From positions 633,501 through 697,500 of the forward strand of contig NZ_OX216966.1 of the NCBI RefSeq assembly GCF_945605565.1: a stretch of DNA of 64,000 nucleotides, in the 5' to 3' direction. A program made the translations under genes and the position numbers. The notes under the pieces were generated by a model. That model was given only the letters and a program-made list of their open reading frames with translations, was not told the DNA's origin and did no database searches. The stretch comes from Paenibacillus dendritiformis (GTDB taxonomy: Bacteria; Bacillota; Bacilli; Paenibacillales; Paenibacillaceae). Shown here in pieces: positions 8,952 to 17,894 of the stretch; positions within the stretch are counted from its first letter, which is position 1; the number at the start of each line of letters is the position of its first letter.

Positions 8952-9719
8952 ATGTTATTTGATACGCATACCCATTTAGATAATGAGGCTTTTGACGCCG
9001 ACCGGGAAGAGATCATCACCCGCGCCTTCGAGCAGGGAGTCACGAGAATGGTGAACGTAGGGTTCAACCGGGAGACGATCCCGACGACGATGGCATTGGC
9101 GGAGAAATACGAATTTATTTACGCCGCCGTGGGATGGCATCCAACCGATGCCATCACAATGAAGCCGGAGGATATGCAGTGGATTGCCGATCTGACAGAG
9201 CATGACAAGGTAGTTGCCATCGGGGAGATCGGGCTGGACTACCATTGGGACACGTCTCCTAAGGATGTGCAACAGCGCGTGTTCCGGGATCAGATCGGGC
9301 TGGCCCGCGAGCTGAAGCTGCCGATTATTATTCATAATCGCGACGCCCATGAGGATGTCGTCCGCATTTTGCGCGAAGAGAAGGCGAGCGAGGTGGGCGG
9401 CATCATGCACTCGTTCTCCGGAAGCTGGGAGACGGCCAAAATGTGCCTTGACATGGGATTCTATATTTCATTTGGCGGACCGATCACGTTCAAGAACGCG
9501 AAGCAGCCGAAGGAAGTGCTCGTCCGCATACCGGATGACCGGTTGCTGGTCGAGACGGACTCCCCATATTTAACGCCGCATCCATTTCGAGGAAAGCGAA
9601 ATGAGTCTGCTTATGTTCGTCTCGTTGCCGAAGCGGCAGCCGAATTGAAAGGAATGGAATTTGAAGAAATTTGCAGAATGACGACTGAAAATGCTTTGAC
9701 ATGTTTTGACATACGATGA
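8952..9719 (+). CDS. tatD: TatD family metal-dependent hydrolase
   Basis: TatD proteins are TIM-barrel metal-dependent nucleases. The 255-residue protein matches YabD of B. subtilis in length and position. It starts with the metal motif MLFDTHTHLD and carries GEIGLDYHWD, the H in PIIIHNRDAH, the IMHSFSG histidine and the ETDSPYL aspartate. The ATG at 8952 follows AAGGAGTG; a GTG at 8943 overlaps that site and is rejected. DNase and RNase roles have been shown for relatives; the role here is inferred. Confidence 0.93.
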   Translation: MLFDTHTHLDNEAFDADREEIITRAFEQGVTRMVNVGFNRETIPTTMALAEKYEFIYAAVGWHPTDAITMKPEDMQWIADLTEHDKVVAIGEIGLDYHWDTSPKDVQQRVFRDQIGLARELKLPIIIHNRDAHEDVVRILREEKASEVGGIMHSFSGSWETAKMCLDMGFYISFGGPITFKNAKQPKEVLVRIPDDRLLVETDSPYLTPHPFRGKRNESAYVRLVAEAAAELKGMEFEEICRMTTENALTCFDIR

Positions 9720-9841
9720 AAATCGATGAAAAACCGATGAAATAAAGATGTAGGCCACCAAATAAGTGGATTCTATTGAGAAAATGCGAAATTGTTACTT
9801 TTTTTTAACCCTTTTTCGCTTAAAACGGAATTGATACTGTC

Positions 9842-9871
9842 TTTACAAGGTGATTACAAACACGATATGAT
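9842..9871 (+). promoter_or_regulatory. candidate promoter of the riboswitch-controlled transcript
   Basis: TTTACA, an 18-bp spacer and TATGAT precede the c-di-AMP aptamer by about 50 nt. The boxes are near consensus. Confidence 0.5.
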
Positions 9872-9918
9872 TTCTCACAGATGTTCGAAACGAAAACTTG
9901 AATATTGTTCCAACCAAC

Positions 9919-10128
9919 CAGTATCGCTTAATCTCCTTGAGTGGAGAGCGGGGGAACCAAATGGCGTGTTGGCGGTGCATCTATGGCATGGCTGAACGCG
10001 TGGATTGATTCCTTGGGGTGAATTCGGTGCAGCCGAGCCATGAGCCGGTTCGCAGCGACAGGGCGACTCTCACAGCCCGAACCCGACAGCTAACCTCGTC
10101 AGCGTACGGAGAGAGGGGTCCTCGTGCG
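9919..10128 (+). ncRNA. cyclic di-AMP riboswitch (ydaO/yuaA class)
   Basis: The conserved blocks of this class occur in order: CGCTTAATCTCC, GAGAGCGGGGGAACC, TTGGGGTGAATC-like at 10013-10025, then CAGCCCGAACCCGACAGCTAACCTCG cut into two blocks around 10072-10098. A terminator follows at 10160 and the cell-wall gene at 10402. In known members c-di-AMP binding stops transcription of wall hydrolases and potassium or osmolyte transporters. Boundaries are approximate because the outer helix was not folded. Confidence 0.92.
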
Positions 10129-10159
10129 TCCTTAACTGATGACGTTTGGGTTTCAATGA

Positions 10160-10207
10160 GAAGCCATGATCAAGAGTCGCCTCTTACACTAGGCTTCTTT
10201 TGTTTTT
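10160..10207 (+). terminator. Rho-independent terminator of the c-di-AMP riboswitch
   Basis: GAAGCC (10160-10165) pairs with GGCTTC (10192-10197), with an inner AAGAG/CTCTT helix, followed by TTTTGTTTTT. It lies 32 nt after the aptamer and is the likely expression platform. Confidence 0.8.
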
Positions 10208-10401
10208 CTCGAAATCTTCTTTTTTTGAATAAAGAAAAGAAAGACGTCATAGGTGTAAGGAACAGGAGGTGAGGAACAACCGTTACTGGTGTTGGTGCGA
10301 AGGAACCGCAAGGTTGCTTCGTAAACATTCTTCAAATAGTCGCGTCAGCCAGAAATCATGCGTAACACTCGACGGCGGGACTATGTAAGGAGGACCGAGA
10401 A
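10208..10401 (+). other. 5' leader between riboswitch terminator and the 3D-domain gene
   Basis: About 190 nt of untranslated leader. It contains a short AT-rich stretch, AGGAGGTGAGG at 10265-10275 without a following ORF of note, and the AAGGAGGA ribosome site of the next gene. No other structure was identified. Confidence 0.5.
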
Positions 10402-11514
10402 GTGGGACAGCTCGTTCAAGACGAAACCCATGAACCCCGATCATCCAGCATGTCGCTCGCAATGCGATGGAAGCATGAAAATGTTCGTATCGTCTCTGTC
10501 ATCATCGTTATGGCGGTTGTAATTACCTTGATAGCCGTATTATTTCAATACAACGCGTCCAAGAAGACGCTGTCCGTCTACGTGGATGGACGGGAAGAAG
10601 CTTTGGTAACCCGGGAATCGATGCTGCGCGATGTTTTGGATGAGCACGCGATAGCCGTTGGGGCCCATGATGTGGTATCGAAGCCGTTGGATTCTGACAT
10701 CGCCGATGGTGATCGGGTCATCATCGAGCGCGCCAAGCCGGTGAATATCGTGATGGGCGGCAAGAAGGCAACGCACTACACGACGAAGAAATCAGTCAAC
10801 GAAGCATTGATCGCTTTGAATATACCCGTCAAGCCGGAGGATAAGGTCATCCCTCAAAAAGAGACCGCCGTATCGCAAAATATGGATATCCGGATTATCG
10901 ACGTCCGCAAAAATGTGGAGGAGCGAAAAGTAAAAGTCCCGTTCCGGACGGTAAAAAAAGCCGATCCGACCTTAACGAAAGGGAAGACCAAGACCGTGCA
11001 AAAAGGCCAGGAAGGCCTGGTCATTCAGAAAATCGAGAAGGTTTACGAGGACGGCAAGCTCGTGTACTCCAAAATGGTGGACAAAAAGGTCAAAACGAAG
11101 CAAGTAAACCAAGTTGTGGCGTACGGCACCAAAAAAGAGCCGGAAGTCGCCGTGCTGTCCGTCAGCGGGGGTAGCAAGTCTGGCGGAAGCGTTGATTTCA
11201 ATTATAAAAAAGTGCTTAAAAATGTGGAATTGACCGCCTATACCGAACAGGAGGGCTCTGCAGGGTCGAAGACCGCCTCCGGCGCGATCGTATCCGAAGG
11301 CCGCACCATCGCCGTCGATCCGGACGTGATTCCGCTCGGCTGGTGGGTGTACATTGAAGGCATCGGATTCCGCCGCGCAGAAGATACCGGCGGCGCAGTC
11401 AAGGGCAACATCATTGACGTATACTTCGATAGCAGCAGCACCGTCCGCAAATTCGGCCGCAAACACGGATTTACTGTATATGTTATCGGTCCGGTGAAGC
11501 CGGAATTGAATTAA
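10402..11514 (+). CDS. yabE: G5 and 3D domain cell-wall protein (YabE-like)
   Basis: The 370-residue protein resembles YabE of B. subtilis. An N-terminal anchor helix spans about residues 29-50. Two DUF348 repeats follow (about 55-150), then a G5 domain (about 155-235) and a C-terminal 3D domain (about 275-368) with the three aspartates in AVDPD, RAEDTGG and IDVYFD. 3D domains are found in resuscitation-promoting and MltA-like lytic enzymes, so a wall-cleaving role on the outer face is likely. The start is GTG 10402 after AAGGAGGA. Its transcript begins with a c-di-AMP riboswitch, which ties wall turnover to c-di-AMP. Confidence 0.92.
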   Translation: MGQLVQDETHEPRSSSMSLAMRWKHENVRIVSVIIVMAVVITLIAVLFQYNASKKTLSVYVDGREEALVTRESMLRDVLDEHAIAVGAHDVVSKPLDSDIADGDRVIIERAKPVNIVMGGKKATHYTTKKSVNEALIALNIPVKPEDKVIPQKETAVSQNMDIRIIDVRKNVEERKVKVPFRTVKKADPTLTKGKTKTVQKGQEGLVIQKIEKVYEDGKLVYSKMVDKKVKTKQVNQVVAYGTKKEPEVAVLSVSGGSKSGGSVDFNYKKVLKNVELTAYTEQEGSAGSKTASGAIVSEGRTIAVDPDVIPLGWWVYIEGIGFRRAEDTGGAVKGNIIDVYFDSSSTVRKFGRKHGFTVYVIGPVKPELN

Positions 11515-11560
11515 GGCGGCATTATAACATATAGTAAGATATAACGTTTTATGTCATTCT

Positions 11561-11596
11561 AAGAAGAGGGGTTTCCCTCTTCTTTTGTGTTTTTTA
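11561..11596 (+). terminator. Rho-independent terminator after yabE
   Basis: AAGAAGAGGG pairs with CCCTCTTCTT (10 bp, 4-nt loop), then TTGTGTTTTTT. Confidence 0.92.
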
Positions 11597-11635
11597 CATA
11601 GAGGCGCCAGCGGGGACCGGAGAGGAGCAGCAGTT

Positions 11636-13133
<1,498 letters not shown>

Positions 13134-13186
13134 GCACCAAATGATGCATCTGCCCATAGGATGGTCGAAGAGAGGTGATCGATCCT

Positions 13187-14080
13187 ATGAAGCAAGGAGA
13201 TTTGGTCGTACGCAAGTCCTATGGCGGCGATATTACGTTCCGTGTGGAGATGGTCCATCAAGACAAGGCGATCATCAAAGGCACGGATTACCGTCTGATC
13301 GCCGACTCGCCGATTCATGATCTGGTGAGGGTGCCTGAGTCGACCGTCAAGCGCCGCACACGACAAGCCCACATCAAGATGCTGGAGTCGGTGGAAGCGC
13401 TCGAAGAGAAGAACAGAAGACAATCGGAACGGCAGCAGGCCGAGATTTCAATGGCTGATCCAGTCCATTCATCGGCTTATTTCGAAATGCCCGGCAAGGT
13501 GTTACACTTGGACGGAGATCCGAATTATTTACAGAAAAGCTTGGCGATCTACCGGCAGCTGCGGGTGCCTGCGGAGGGCCATTATGTGTCGGAGGCGAGC
13601 ATGGCAGACGCTCTGTACCGCCTGCTTCCGGTGGTCCAGCCCGACATTGTGGTGTTGACAGGTCATGACGGCGTGCTCAAGCAGCTGAAGCAGCGGGATC
13701 TGTACAATTTGCAAAGCTACAAAAACTCCCAGAACTTCGTCAATGCCGTTCACATTGCCAGACAGTTCGAACGCCATCTCGATCTGATGACGATTGTGGC
13801 GGGTGCATGCCAGTCCCATTTCGAAGCGCTGCTCCAGGCGGGGGCCAACTTCGCCAGCTCTCCGGGGCGGATTATGATTCACGCGCTTGATCCGGTCTAT
13901 GTGGCGGTAAGGGCCTCCTACACCTCGGTCAAAGACACGGTCAAGATCGGGGAAATCTCGCCTCATACGATGTCGGGAATCGATGGGGTCGGCGGAATTG
14001 AGACAAGAGGAAGCTACCGAATCGGCATGCCGAAATGGAAAGATTTATCGAATTTAAAAGTTACACCGTCCGTTATTTGA
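13187..14080 (+). CDS. yabG: sporulation-specific protease YabG
   Basis: YabG is a sporulation protease that processes coat proteins such as SpoIVA and SafA before they are crosslinked. The 297-residue protein begins GDLVVRKSYGGDITFRV and contains the LTGHDG and FVNAVHIARQFE blocks conserved in the family. The ATG at 13187 lies 8-9 nt after GAGAGGTG; the GTG at 13175 overlaps that site. It sits between rsmA and veg as in B. subtilis. A sigma-K promoter is expected from that species, but I could not pick one out in the 50-bp gap. Confidence 0.95.
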   Translation: MKQGDLVVRKSYGGDITFRVEMVHQDKAIIKGTDYRLIADSPIHDLVRVPESTVKRRTRQAHIKMLESVEALEEKNRRQSERQQAEISMADPVHSSAYFEMPGKVLHLDGDPNYLQKSLAIYRQLRVPAEGHYVSEASMADALYRLLPVVQPDIVVLTGHDGVLKQLKQRDLYNLQSYKNSQNFVNAVHIARQFERHLDLMTIVAGACQSHFEALLQAGANFASSPGRIMIHALDPVYVAVRASYTSVKDTVKIGEISPHTMSGIDGVGGIETRGSYRIGMPKWKDLSNLKVTPSVI

Positions 14081-14131
14081 ATAAAAAACGAATTTTTATC
14101 ATATGTTATACACTTTGGGCAAAAAAACACA

Positions 14132-14161
14132 TTGACATTAATTTAAACTTGTTGTTATAAT
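14132..14161 (+). promoter_or_regulatory. upstream promoter of veg (P1)
   Basis: TTGACA, an 18-bp spacer and TATAAT. Both boxes are exact consensus. Confidence 0.75.
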
Positions 14162-14172
14162 TATTTGTTGAT

Positions 14173-14201
14173 TTGACAAAACCTCTGGAATTGTTTATAA
14201 T
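14173..14201 (+). promoter_or_regulatory. downstream promoter of veg (P2)
   Basis: TTGACA, a 17-bp spacer and TATAAT: a perfect sigma-A consensus. The predicted start near 14208 leaves a leader of about 20 nt that is nearly all ribosome site (AAAGAGGTGG). Confidence 0.88.
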
Positions 14202-14227
14202 GGACAAGGAAAGAGGTGGTGGCTGAA

Positions 14228-14503
14228 ATGGCGAGAAACGCGCTGTTTGAAATTCGACGCTGTCTTGAAGCTCATGTAGGGCAGAAGATTATGCTTCGTG
14301 CGAATGGAGGCCGTCGTAAGACAATCGAACGCACGGGCGTGTTAGAAGAGACCTACCCTTCTGTATTTATTGTCAAGTTGGACCAGGATCAGAACGCATT
14401 TAAGCGTGTATCCTACAGCTATGCAGATATATTAACAGATACGGTCGAAGTAACCGTATGCGCCGAAAACGGCGAGATGAAGATTGAATATGTTCGCGGC
14501 TGA
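14228..14503 (+). CDS. veg: Veg protein
   Basis: Veg is a small protein that in B. subtilis promotes biofilm matrix expression, probably by acting on SinR. The 91-residue protein contains the family core [20 protein letters not shown] and [15 protein letters not shown]. The start is ATG 14228 with AGAGGTGG 9 nt upstream; an upstream GTG is in the ribosome site. Two consensus promoters in tandem predict very strong vegetative expression, which matches the reputation of the B. subtilis veg promoter. Confidence 0.95.
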   Translation: MARNALFEIRRCLEAHVGQKIMLRANGGRRKTIERTGVLEETYPSVFIVKLDQDQNAFKRVSYSYADILTDTVEVTVCAENGEMKIEYVRG

Positions 14504-14515
14504 GCGAACTGGATG

Positions 14516-14540
14516 GCAGTCCTTCGGGGCTGCCTTTTTG
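14516..14540 (+). terminator. Rho-independent terminator after veg
   Basis: GGCAGTCC and GGGCTGCC form an 8-bp stem closed by a TTCG tetraloop, followed by TTTTT. Confidence 0.93.
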
Positions 14541-14682
14541 TTATTCCATATTTCGGATCGCCATCGAACGAATAACCGTCCGGCGAACAATCCACATTAT
14601 AGACATACCGCGTGCGCGGGAGCATGCGGCGAATTGCACAATACCCATGAATCCGGAAGGGTTCTTGCGAGGAGGTATGGCG

Positions 14683-14865
14683 ATGGGCCGGAGAAGACGC
14701 AGCAGCTTCATGTCCGAGGAGTTGAAGACGGAGCTGGCCAAAGATCTGGGCTTCTATGACACCGTTCAGGAGTACGGATGGGGTGCCATTCGTGCCAAGG
14801 ACGCCGGAGATATGGTCAAGCGTGCCATTCAACTTGCCGAGCAAGCGGCAGCCAAGAAATCATGA
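14683..14865 (+). CDS. sspF: small acid-soluble spore protein, SspF type
   Basis: SspF is a minor alpha/beta-type SASP that coats DNA in the spore. The 60-residue protein reads [10 protein letters not shown] at the start and carries the SASP core [17 protein letters not shown] and the [12 protein letters not shown] helix. The ATG at 14683 has GGAGGT 6 nt upstream; ATG 14677 touches that site. A sigma-G promoter is expected, but none is clear. A terminator follows, so this is a single-gene unit. Confidence 0.95.
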   Translation: MGRRRRSSFMSEELKTELAKDLGFYDTVQEYGWGAIRAKDAGDMVKRAIQLAEQAAAKKS

Positions 14866-14885
14866 TCCTTCCTCTTCATTCCGAG

Positions 14886-14917
14886 CGAGCAGGCGCACTT
14901 CACCTGCTCGTTTTTTT
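14886..14917 (+). terminator. Rho-independent terminator after sspF
   Basis: CGAGCAGG pairs with CCTGCTCG (8 bp, 9-nt loop), then seven T. Confidence 0.93.
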
Positions 14918-14965
14918 GTGACGGCGCGCGCTCCGGCCGGCGCGAATGACTTGGCCAGTAGAGTC

Positions 14966-14974
14966 TGTTATAAT
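14966..14974 (+). promoter_or_regulatory. candidate extended -10 promoter of ispE
   Basis: TGTTATAAT at 14966-14974 is an extended -10 with an exact TATAAT. The -35 (ATGACT, 17 bp upstream) is weak. Confidence 0.4.
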
Positions 14975-15013
14975 AACCTAAGCGATCCGTAGGATAAAGA
15001 AGGGTGAACGTGA

Positions 15014-15883
15014 GTGAAGGTATACGAGAAAGCGCCGGCCAAAATCAATTTGCTGCTGGACGTGCTGAGAAAGCGCAGCGACGGTTATCACGAAGTAGAG
15101 ATGGTCATGACCATGGTCGATTTGGCGGATCGTCTTGAGATGGAGGAGCTGCCGCGCGACACCATTATCATTTCCAGCCAGGCGGGCTTCATTCCGCTGG
15201 ATGAGAAGAACCTGGCGTTTCAGGCGGCGAAGCTGATTAAGGAACGGTACGAAGTGAAGCAGGGCGTATATATTCACCTGGATAAAAAAATTCCCGTTGC
15301 CGCCGGATTGGCGGGCGGCAGCAGCGACGCGGCGGCGGCGCTGCGGGGGCTGAACCGGCTGTGGCGGCTCGGCATCCCGGATGAGGAGCTGCAAGCGCTC
15401 GGGGCGGAGCTCGGCTCGGACGTGCCCTTCTGCGTCACCGGAGGAACGGCCATCGCGAGCGGGAGAGGAGAGCGGCTACAGCCGATAGCGAACCCGCCGC
15501 AGTGCTGGGTTATTCTGGCCAAGCCGCCGATCAATGTGTCCACCGCGGATATTTACGGCCGCTTGCGCGCGGATAGAATTACGGAGCATCCCTCTCTGGC
15601 TGATATGGTACAGGCCATCGACGGGCATGACTTCTATGGGGTGTGCCGCTCGCTTGGCAATGTGCTGGAGGACGTGACGCTGCCTCTGTATCCCGAGGTG
15701 CAGCAGCTGAAGGATGCAATGGTGAAACTAGGCGCCGACGGCGTCCTGATGTCCGGCAGCGGGCCAACCGTATTCGGGCTCGTGTCGAGGGAGTCGAAGA
15801 TAGCGAGGATTTATAACGGACTGAGAGGCTTCTGCAAGGAAGTGTATGCGGTACGCCTGCTCGGTTCACGGCAGGGGAGCTGA
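15014..15883 (+). CDS. ispE: 4-diphosphocytidyl-2-C-methyl-D-erythritol kinase
   Basis: IspE phosphorylates CDP-ME in the MEP route to isoprenoid precursors. The 289-residue GHMP kinase begins [11 protein letters not shown] and has the ATP motif [17 protein letters not shown] near residue 95 and the late SGSGPTVFG motif near residue 253. It starts at GTG 15014 after GAAGGGTG. It lies between sspF and purR, as in other Bacillales. Confidence 0.96.
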   Translation: MKVYEKAPAKINLLLDVLRKRSDGYHEVEMVMTMVDLADRLEMEELPRDTIIISSQAGFIPLDEKNLAFQAAKLIKERYEVKQGVYIHLDKKIPVAAGLAGGSSDAAAALRGLNRLWRLGIPDEELQALGAELGSDVPFCVTGGTAIASGRGERLQPIANPPQCWVILAKPPINVSTADIYGRLRADRITEHPSLADMVQAIDGHDFYGVCRSLGNVLEDVTLPLYPEVQQLKDAMVKLGADGVLMSGSGPTVFGLVSRESKIARIYNGLRGFCKEVYAVRLLGSRQGS

Positions 15884-15947
15884 CGCCGCGGAGCGGGATG
15901 CGCTGGCACGAGCGGGCGCCTTCGGCTCGGCGTGCGGCCCCACCGCC

Positions 15948-16020
15948 TTGACATATTGATAAATTGTTGATAATGGACGTACATTCATGTAATATTTACA
16001 TTATAATATTCGGTTTTTGT
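15948..16020 (+). promoter_or_regulatory. purR control region with PurBox-like pair
   Basis: A TTGACA at 15948-15953 starts the region, with several possible -10 boxes (GATAAT at 15969, TATAAT at 16002). Two PurBox-like sites face each other: CGTACATT at 15978-15985 and, on the other strand, CCGAATATTAT at 16003-16013. About 15 bp separate the cores, close to the spacing known for PurR operators. Autoregulation of purR is likely. Confidence 0.5.
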
Positions 16021-16035
16021 GAGCGAGGAGTCACG

Positions 16036-16869
16036 ATGAAAAAAATGAAGCGCAGCGCCCGCTTGGTTGAAATGACGCAATACCTGATGACGAAGCCCCA
16101 TACGCTCATTCCACTCACGACCTTCGCTGAACGGTATGGTGCGGCCAAATCGTCCATCAGCGAAGATCTGGCGATTATCAAGGAAGTGTTCGAAGAGGAA
16201 GGAACGGGGGAACTGCTTACCCTTGCCGGAGCGGCCGGGGGCGTGAAATTCATGCCCAAATGCGGTCCGGACAAGGCTCTTCCTGTCATCGAGGAATTAT
16301 GCACCGTCATGGAGCAGCCTGACCGCGTGCTGCCCGGCGGTTACTTCTACATTACGGATATACTTGGCCAACCGGCGCTCATGAATGATATCGGGCGCAT
16401 GTTCGCTTCCGCGTTCGCAGGGCGCGAGATCGACGTCGTCATGACTGTAGAGACGAAGGGAATCCCGATCGCCTACGCGACGGCCGCGCATCTCAACCTG
16501 CCGGTGGTGCTGGTGCGCCGGGACCATGTCGTCACGGAAGGATCGGCCGTCAGCATTAATTATGTATCCGGCTCGCATAAGAGCATTCATACGATGACAT
16601 TGGCCCGGCGGGCGTTGAAGGAGCGTTCGCGCGTCTTGATCGTGGACGATTTCATGCGCGCGGGCGGAACGGTTCACGGCATGATCGAGCTGCTGCATGA
16701 GTTCAATGCGATGGTGGCCGGTGTCGGCGTCCTGGTCGAATCTGAAGACGTTTCGAAGGAAGAACGGCTGCTTCACGATTACGTGTCGCTGGTCCGGGTT
16801 GGAACGAAGGACCCAGGCGGTCGTCAGTTGGTTGTTCAGCCGGGCAATTATTTCGATGGAATGAAGTAA
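16036..16869 (+). CDS. purR: pur operon repressor
   Basis: PurR represses purine synthesis genes and is released by PRPP. The 277-residue protein has the N-terminal winged-helix domain (RLVEMTQYLMTKPHTLIPL) and a phosphoribosyltransferase-like domain with the PRPP loop VLIVDDFMRAGGT near residue 205. The ATG at 16036 follows AGGAG by 5 nt; in-frame sequence upstream to 15964 is AT-rich control DNA. ridA (yabJ), next to it, was reported in B. subtilis to be needed for full purine control. Confidence 0.96.
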   Translation: MKKMKRSARLVEMTQYLMTKPHTLIPLTTFAERYGAAKSSISEDLAIIKEVFEEEGTGELLTLAGAAGGVKFMPKCGPDKALPVIEELCTVMEQPDRVLPGGYFYITDILGQPALMNDIGRMFASAFAGREIDVVMTVETKGIPIAYATAAHLNLPVVLVRRDHVVTEGSAVSINYVSGSHKSIHTMTLARRALKERSRVLIVDDFMRAGGTVHGMIELLHEFNAMVAGVGVLVESEDVSKEERLLHDYVSLVRVGTKDPGGRQLVVQPGNYFDGMK

Positions 16870-16874
16870 GAAGT

Positions 16875-16948
16875 GAGAGGCAGTTCAAAAAGTCCGCTTT
16901 TGATCACGAAGAGAAACAGCCTTTTTGAACATGCATGACAACATGCAT
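16875..16948 (+). repeat. dispersed stem-loop repeat, copy B
   Basis: GAGAGGCAGTTCAAAAAGTCCGC begins the element, split here at GAGAGGCAGTTC (16875-16886). GTTCAAAAAG pairs perfectly with CTTTTTGAAC at 16921-16930 across a 37-nt loop. ATGCAT occurs twice just after it (16931, 16943). It fills the gap between purR and ridA. Confidence 0.7.
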
Positions 16949-16965
16949 TAAAAGGAGGAAACGCC

Positions 16966-17349
16966 ATGTCTGAAAAAATAGTTCCTGTAGCGACGAAAGA
17001 GGCTCCTGCAGCAATAGGTCCCTATTCGCAAGCGGTGCAATGGGGCAATCTCGTATTTACCTCTGGTCAAATACCGCTGACTGCGGAAGGCCAGCTAGTG
17101 GAGGGCGGCATCGAGGAACAGACGCATCAAGTATTCCGCAATTTGAAGGCCGTGCTGGAGGAGGCAGGAACCTCTTTGGACAAGGTGCTCAAGGCGACCG
17201 TGTTCCTCAAGGATATGAATCAATTCACTCAAATCAACGCCATCTATGAAGCTTATTTCGGATCGCATAAGCCGGCTCGCTCCACCGTTGAAGTGGCGCG
17301 GCTGCCAAAAGATGTGCTTGTCGAAATCGAACTAATCGCTACGATTTAG
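16966..17349 (+). CDS. ridA: RidA family enamine/imine deaminase (YabJ)
   Basis: RidA hydrolyses reactive enamine and imine intermediates made by PLP enzymes and releases ammonia. The 127-residue protein carries [20 protein letters not shown], the conserved arginine in [11 protein letters not shown] and the C-terminal VEIELIA. Start ATG 16966 with AAAAGGAGG 6 nt upstream. It follows purR through a repeat element rather than in tight coupling. Confidence 0.96.
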   Translation: MSEKIVPVATKEAPAAIGPYSQAVQWGNLVFTSGQIPLTAEGQLVEGGIEEQTHQVFRNLKAVLEEAGTSLDKVLKATVFLKDMNQFTQINAIYEAYFGSHKPARSTVEVARLPKDVLVEIELIATI

Positions 17350-17371
17350 ATCGAAGCATGTCGAAACGGCT

Positions 17372-17409
17372 AAAGAGCGTTAAAAATTTCAAAAAAAAGC
17401 GCTTTTTGT
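17372..17409 (+). terminator. possible terminator after ridA
   Basis: AAAGAGCG can pair with CGCTTTTT (one G-U) over an A-rich 20-nt loop; the T-rich arm doubles as the tail. Weak by stability. Confidence 0.4.
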
Positions 17410-17420
17410 GGCAAAATTAA

Positions 17421-17448
17421 GAAGGATTTTAGTTGCGCGTGTGGAATT
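17421..17448 (+). promoter_or_regulatory. sigma-H promoter of spoVG
   Basis: GAAGGATTTT and GTGGAATTAT match the sigma-H consensus (RnAGGAWWW, RnnGAATWW) with the right spacing, and closely resemble the known spoVG promoter of B. subtilis. Confidence 0.85.
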
Positions 17449-17486
17449 ATACACCAAGTCTTGATGGAAAAAGGTGGTGAACACAC

Positions 17487-17771
17487 GTGCAAATTACTGA
17501 TGTAAGACTCCGCCGCGTCAACACAGAGGGGAGAATGAAAGCAATCGCTTCCATTACGATTGATAATGAGTTTGTCGTTCACGACATTCGCGTTATCGAT
17601 GGTAACAACGGCATGTTCGTTGCCATGCCAAGCAAACGGACGCCGGACGGCGAATTCCGCGATATTGCGCATCCAATTTCATCTGCAACACGCGAGAAAA
17701 TTCAAGCTGCGGTACTGTCTGAATACGAGCGTGCGGCGACGGAAGAGGAAGTTATTGAAGAAGGCGCGTAA
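17487..17771 (+). CDS. spoVG: septation and sporulation regulator SpoVG
   Basis: SpoVG is a nucleic-acid-binding protein that affects asymmetric septation, capsule and other late-growth traits. The 94-residue protein has the full family sequence: [29 protein letters not shown] block near residues 35-52 and DIAHPISS. It starts at GTG 17487 with AAGGTGGTG upstream. The sigma-H promoter at 17421 places it in the transition state programme together with abrB. Confidence 0.97.
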   Translation: MQITDVRLRRVNTEGRMKAIASITIDNEFVVHDIRVIDGNNGMFVAMPSKRTPDGEFRDIAHPISSATREKIQAAVLSEYERAATEEEVIEEGA

Positions 17772-17799
17772 GCGTCTGGGTAATTATGGGGTTGCAAAG

Positions 17800-17836
17800 A
17801 AAGAGAGCCAATCATAGGGGGCTCTCTTTTCTTTTT
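17800..17836 (+). terminator. Rho-independent terminator after spoVG
   Basis: AGAGAGCC pairs with GGCTCTCT (8 bp), followed by TTTCTTTTT. Confidence 0.9.
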
Positions 17837-17894
17837 GTTCATAATGAGATATATTCTTCTATGGAATCAAAGGGAGAGCAGGAGGTTGGACACT

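Noticed and set aside
9713..9752. Short direct repeats CGATGAAAA at the tatD 3' end as a possible CRISPR or att site
   Set aside because: Three imperfect units of about 10 bp with no spacers; likely slippage in AT-rich DNA.
9792..9995. Small ORF over the c-di-AMP aptamer
   Set aside because: The region is fully explained by the riboswitch; no ribosome site precedes the ORF.
14565..14620. sigma-G promoter for sspF (GAATA...CATTATA)
   Set aside because: The spacing is 2-3 bp too long and both boxes deviate; not enough to list.
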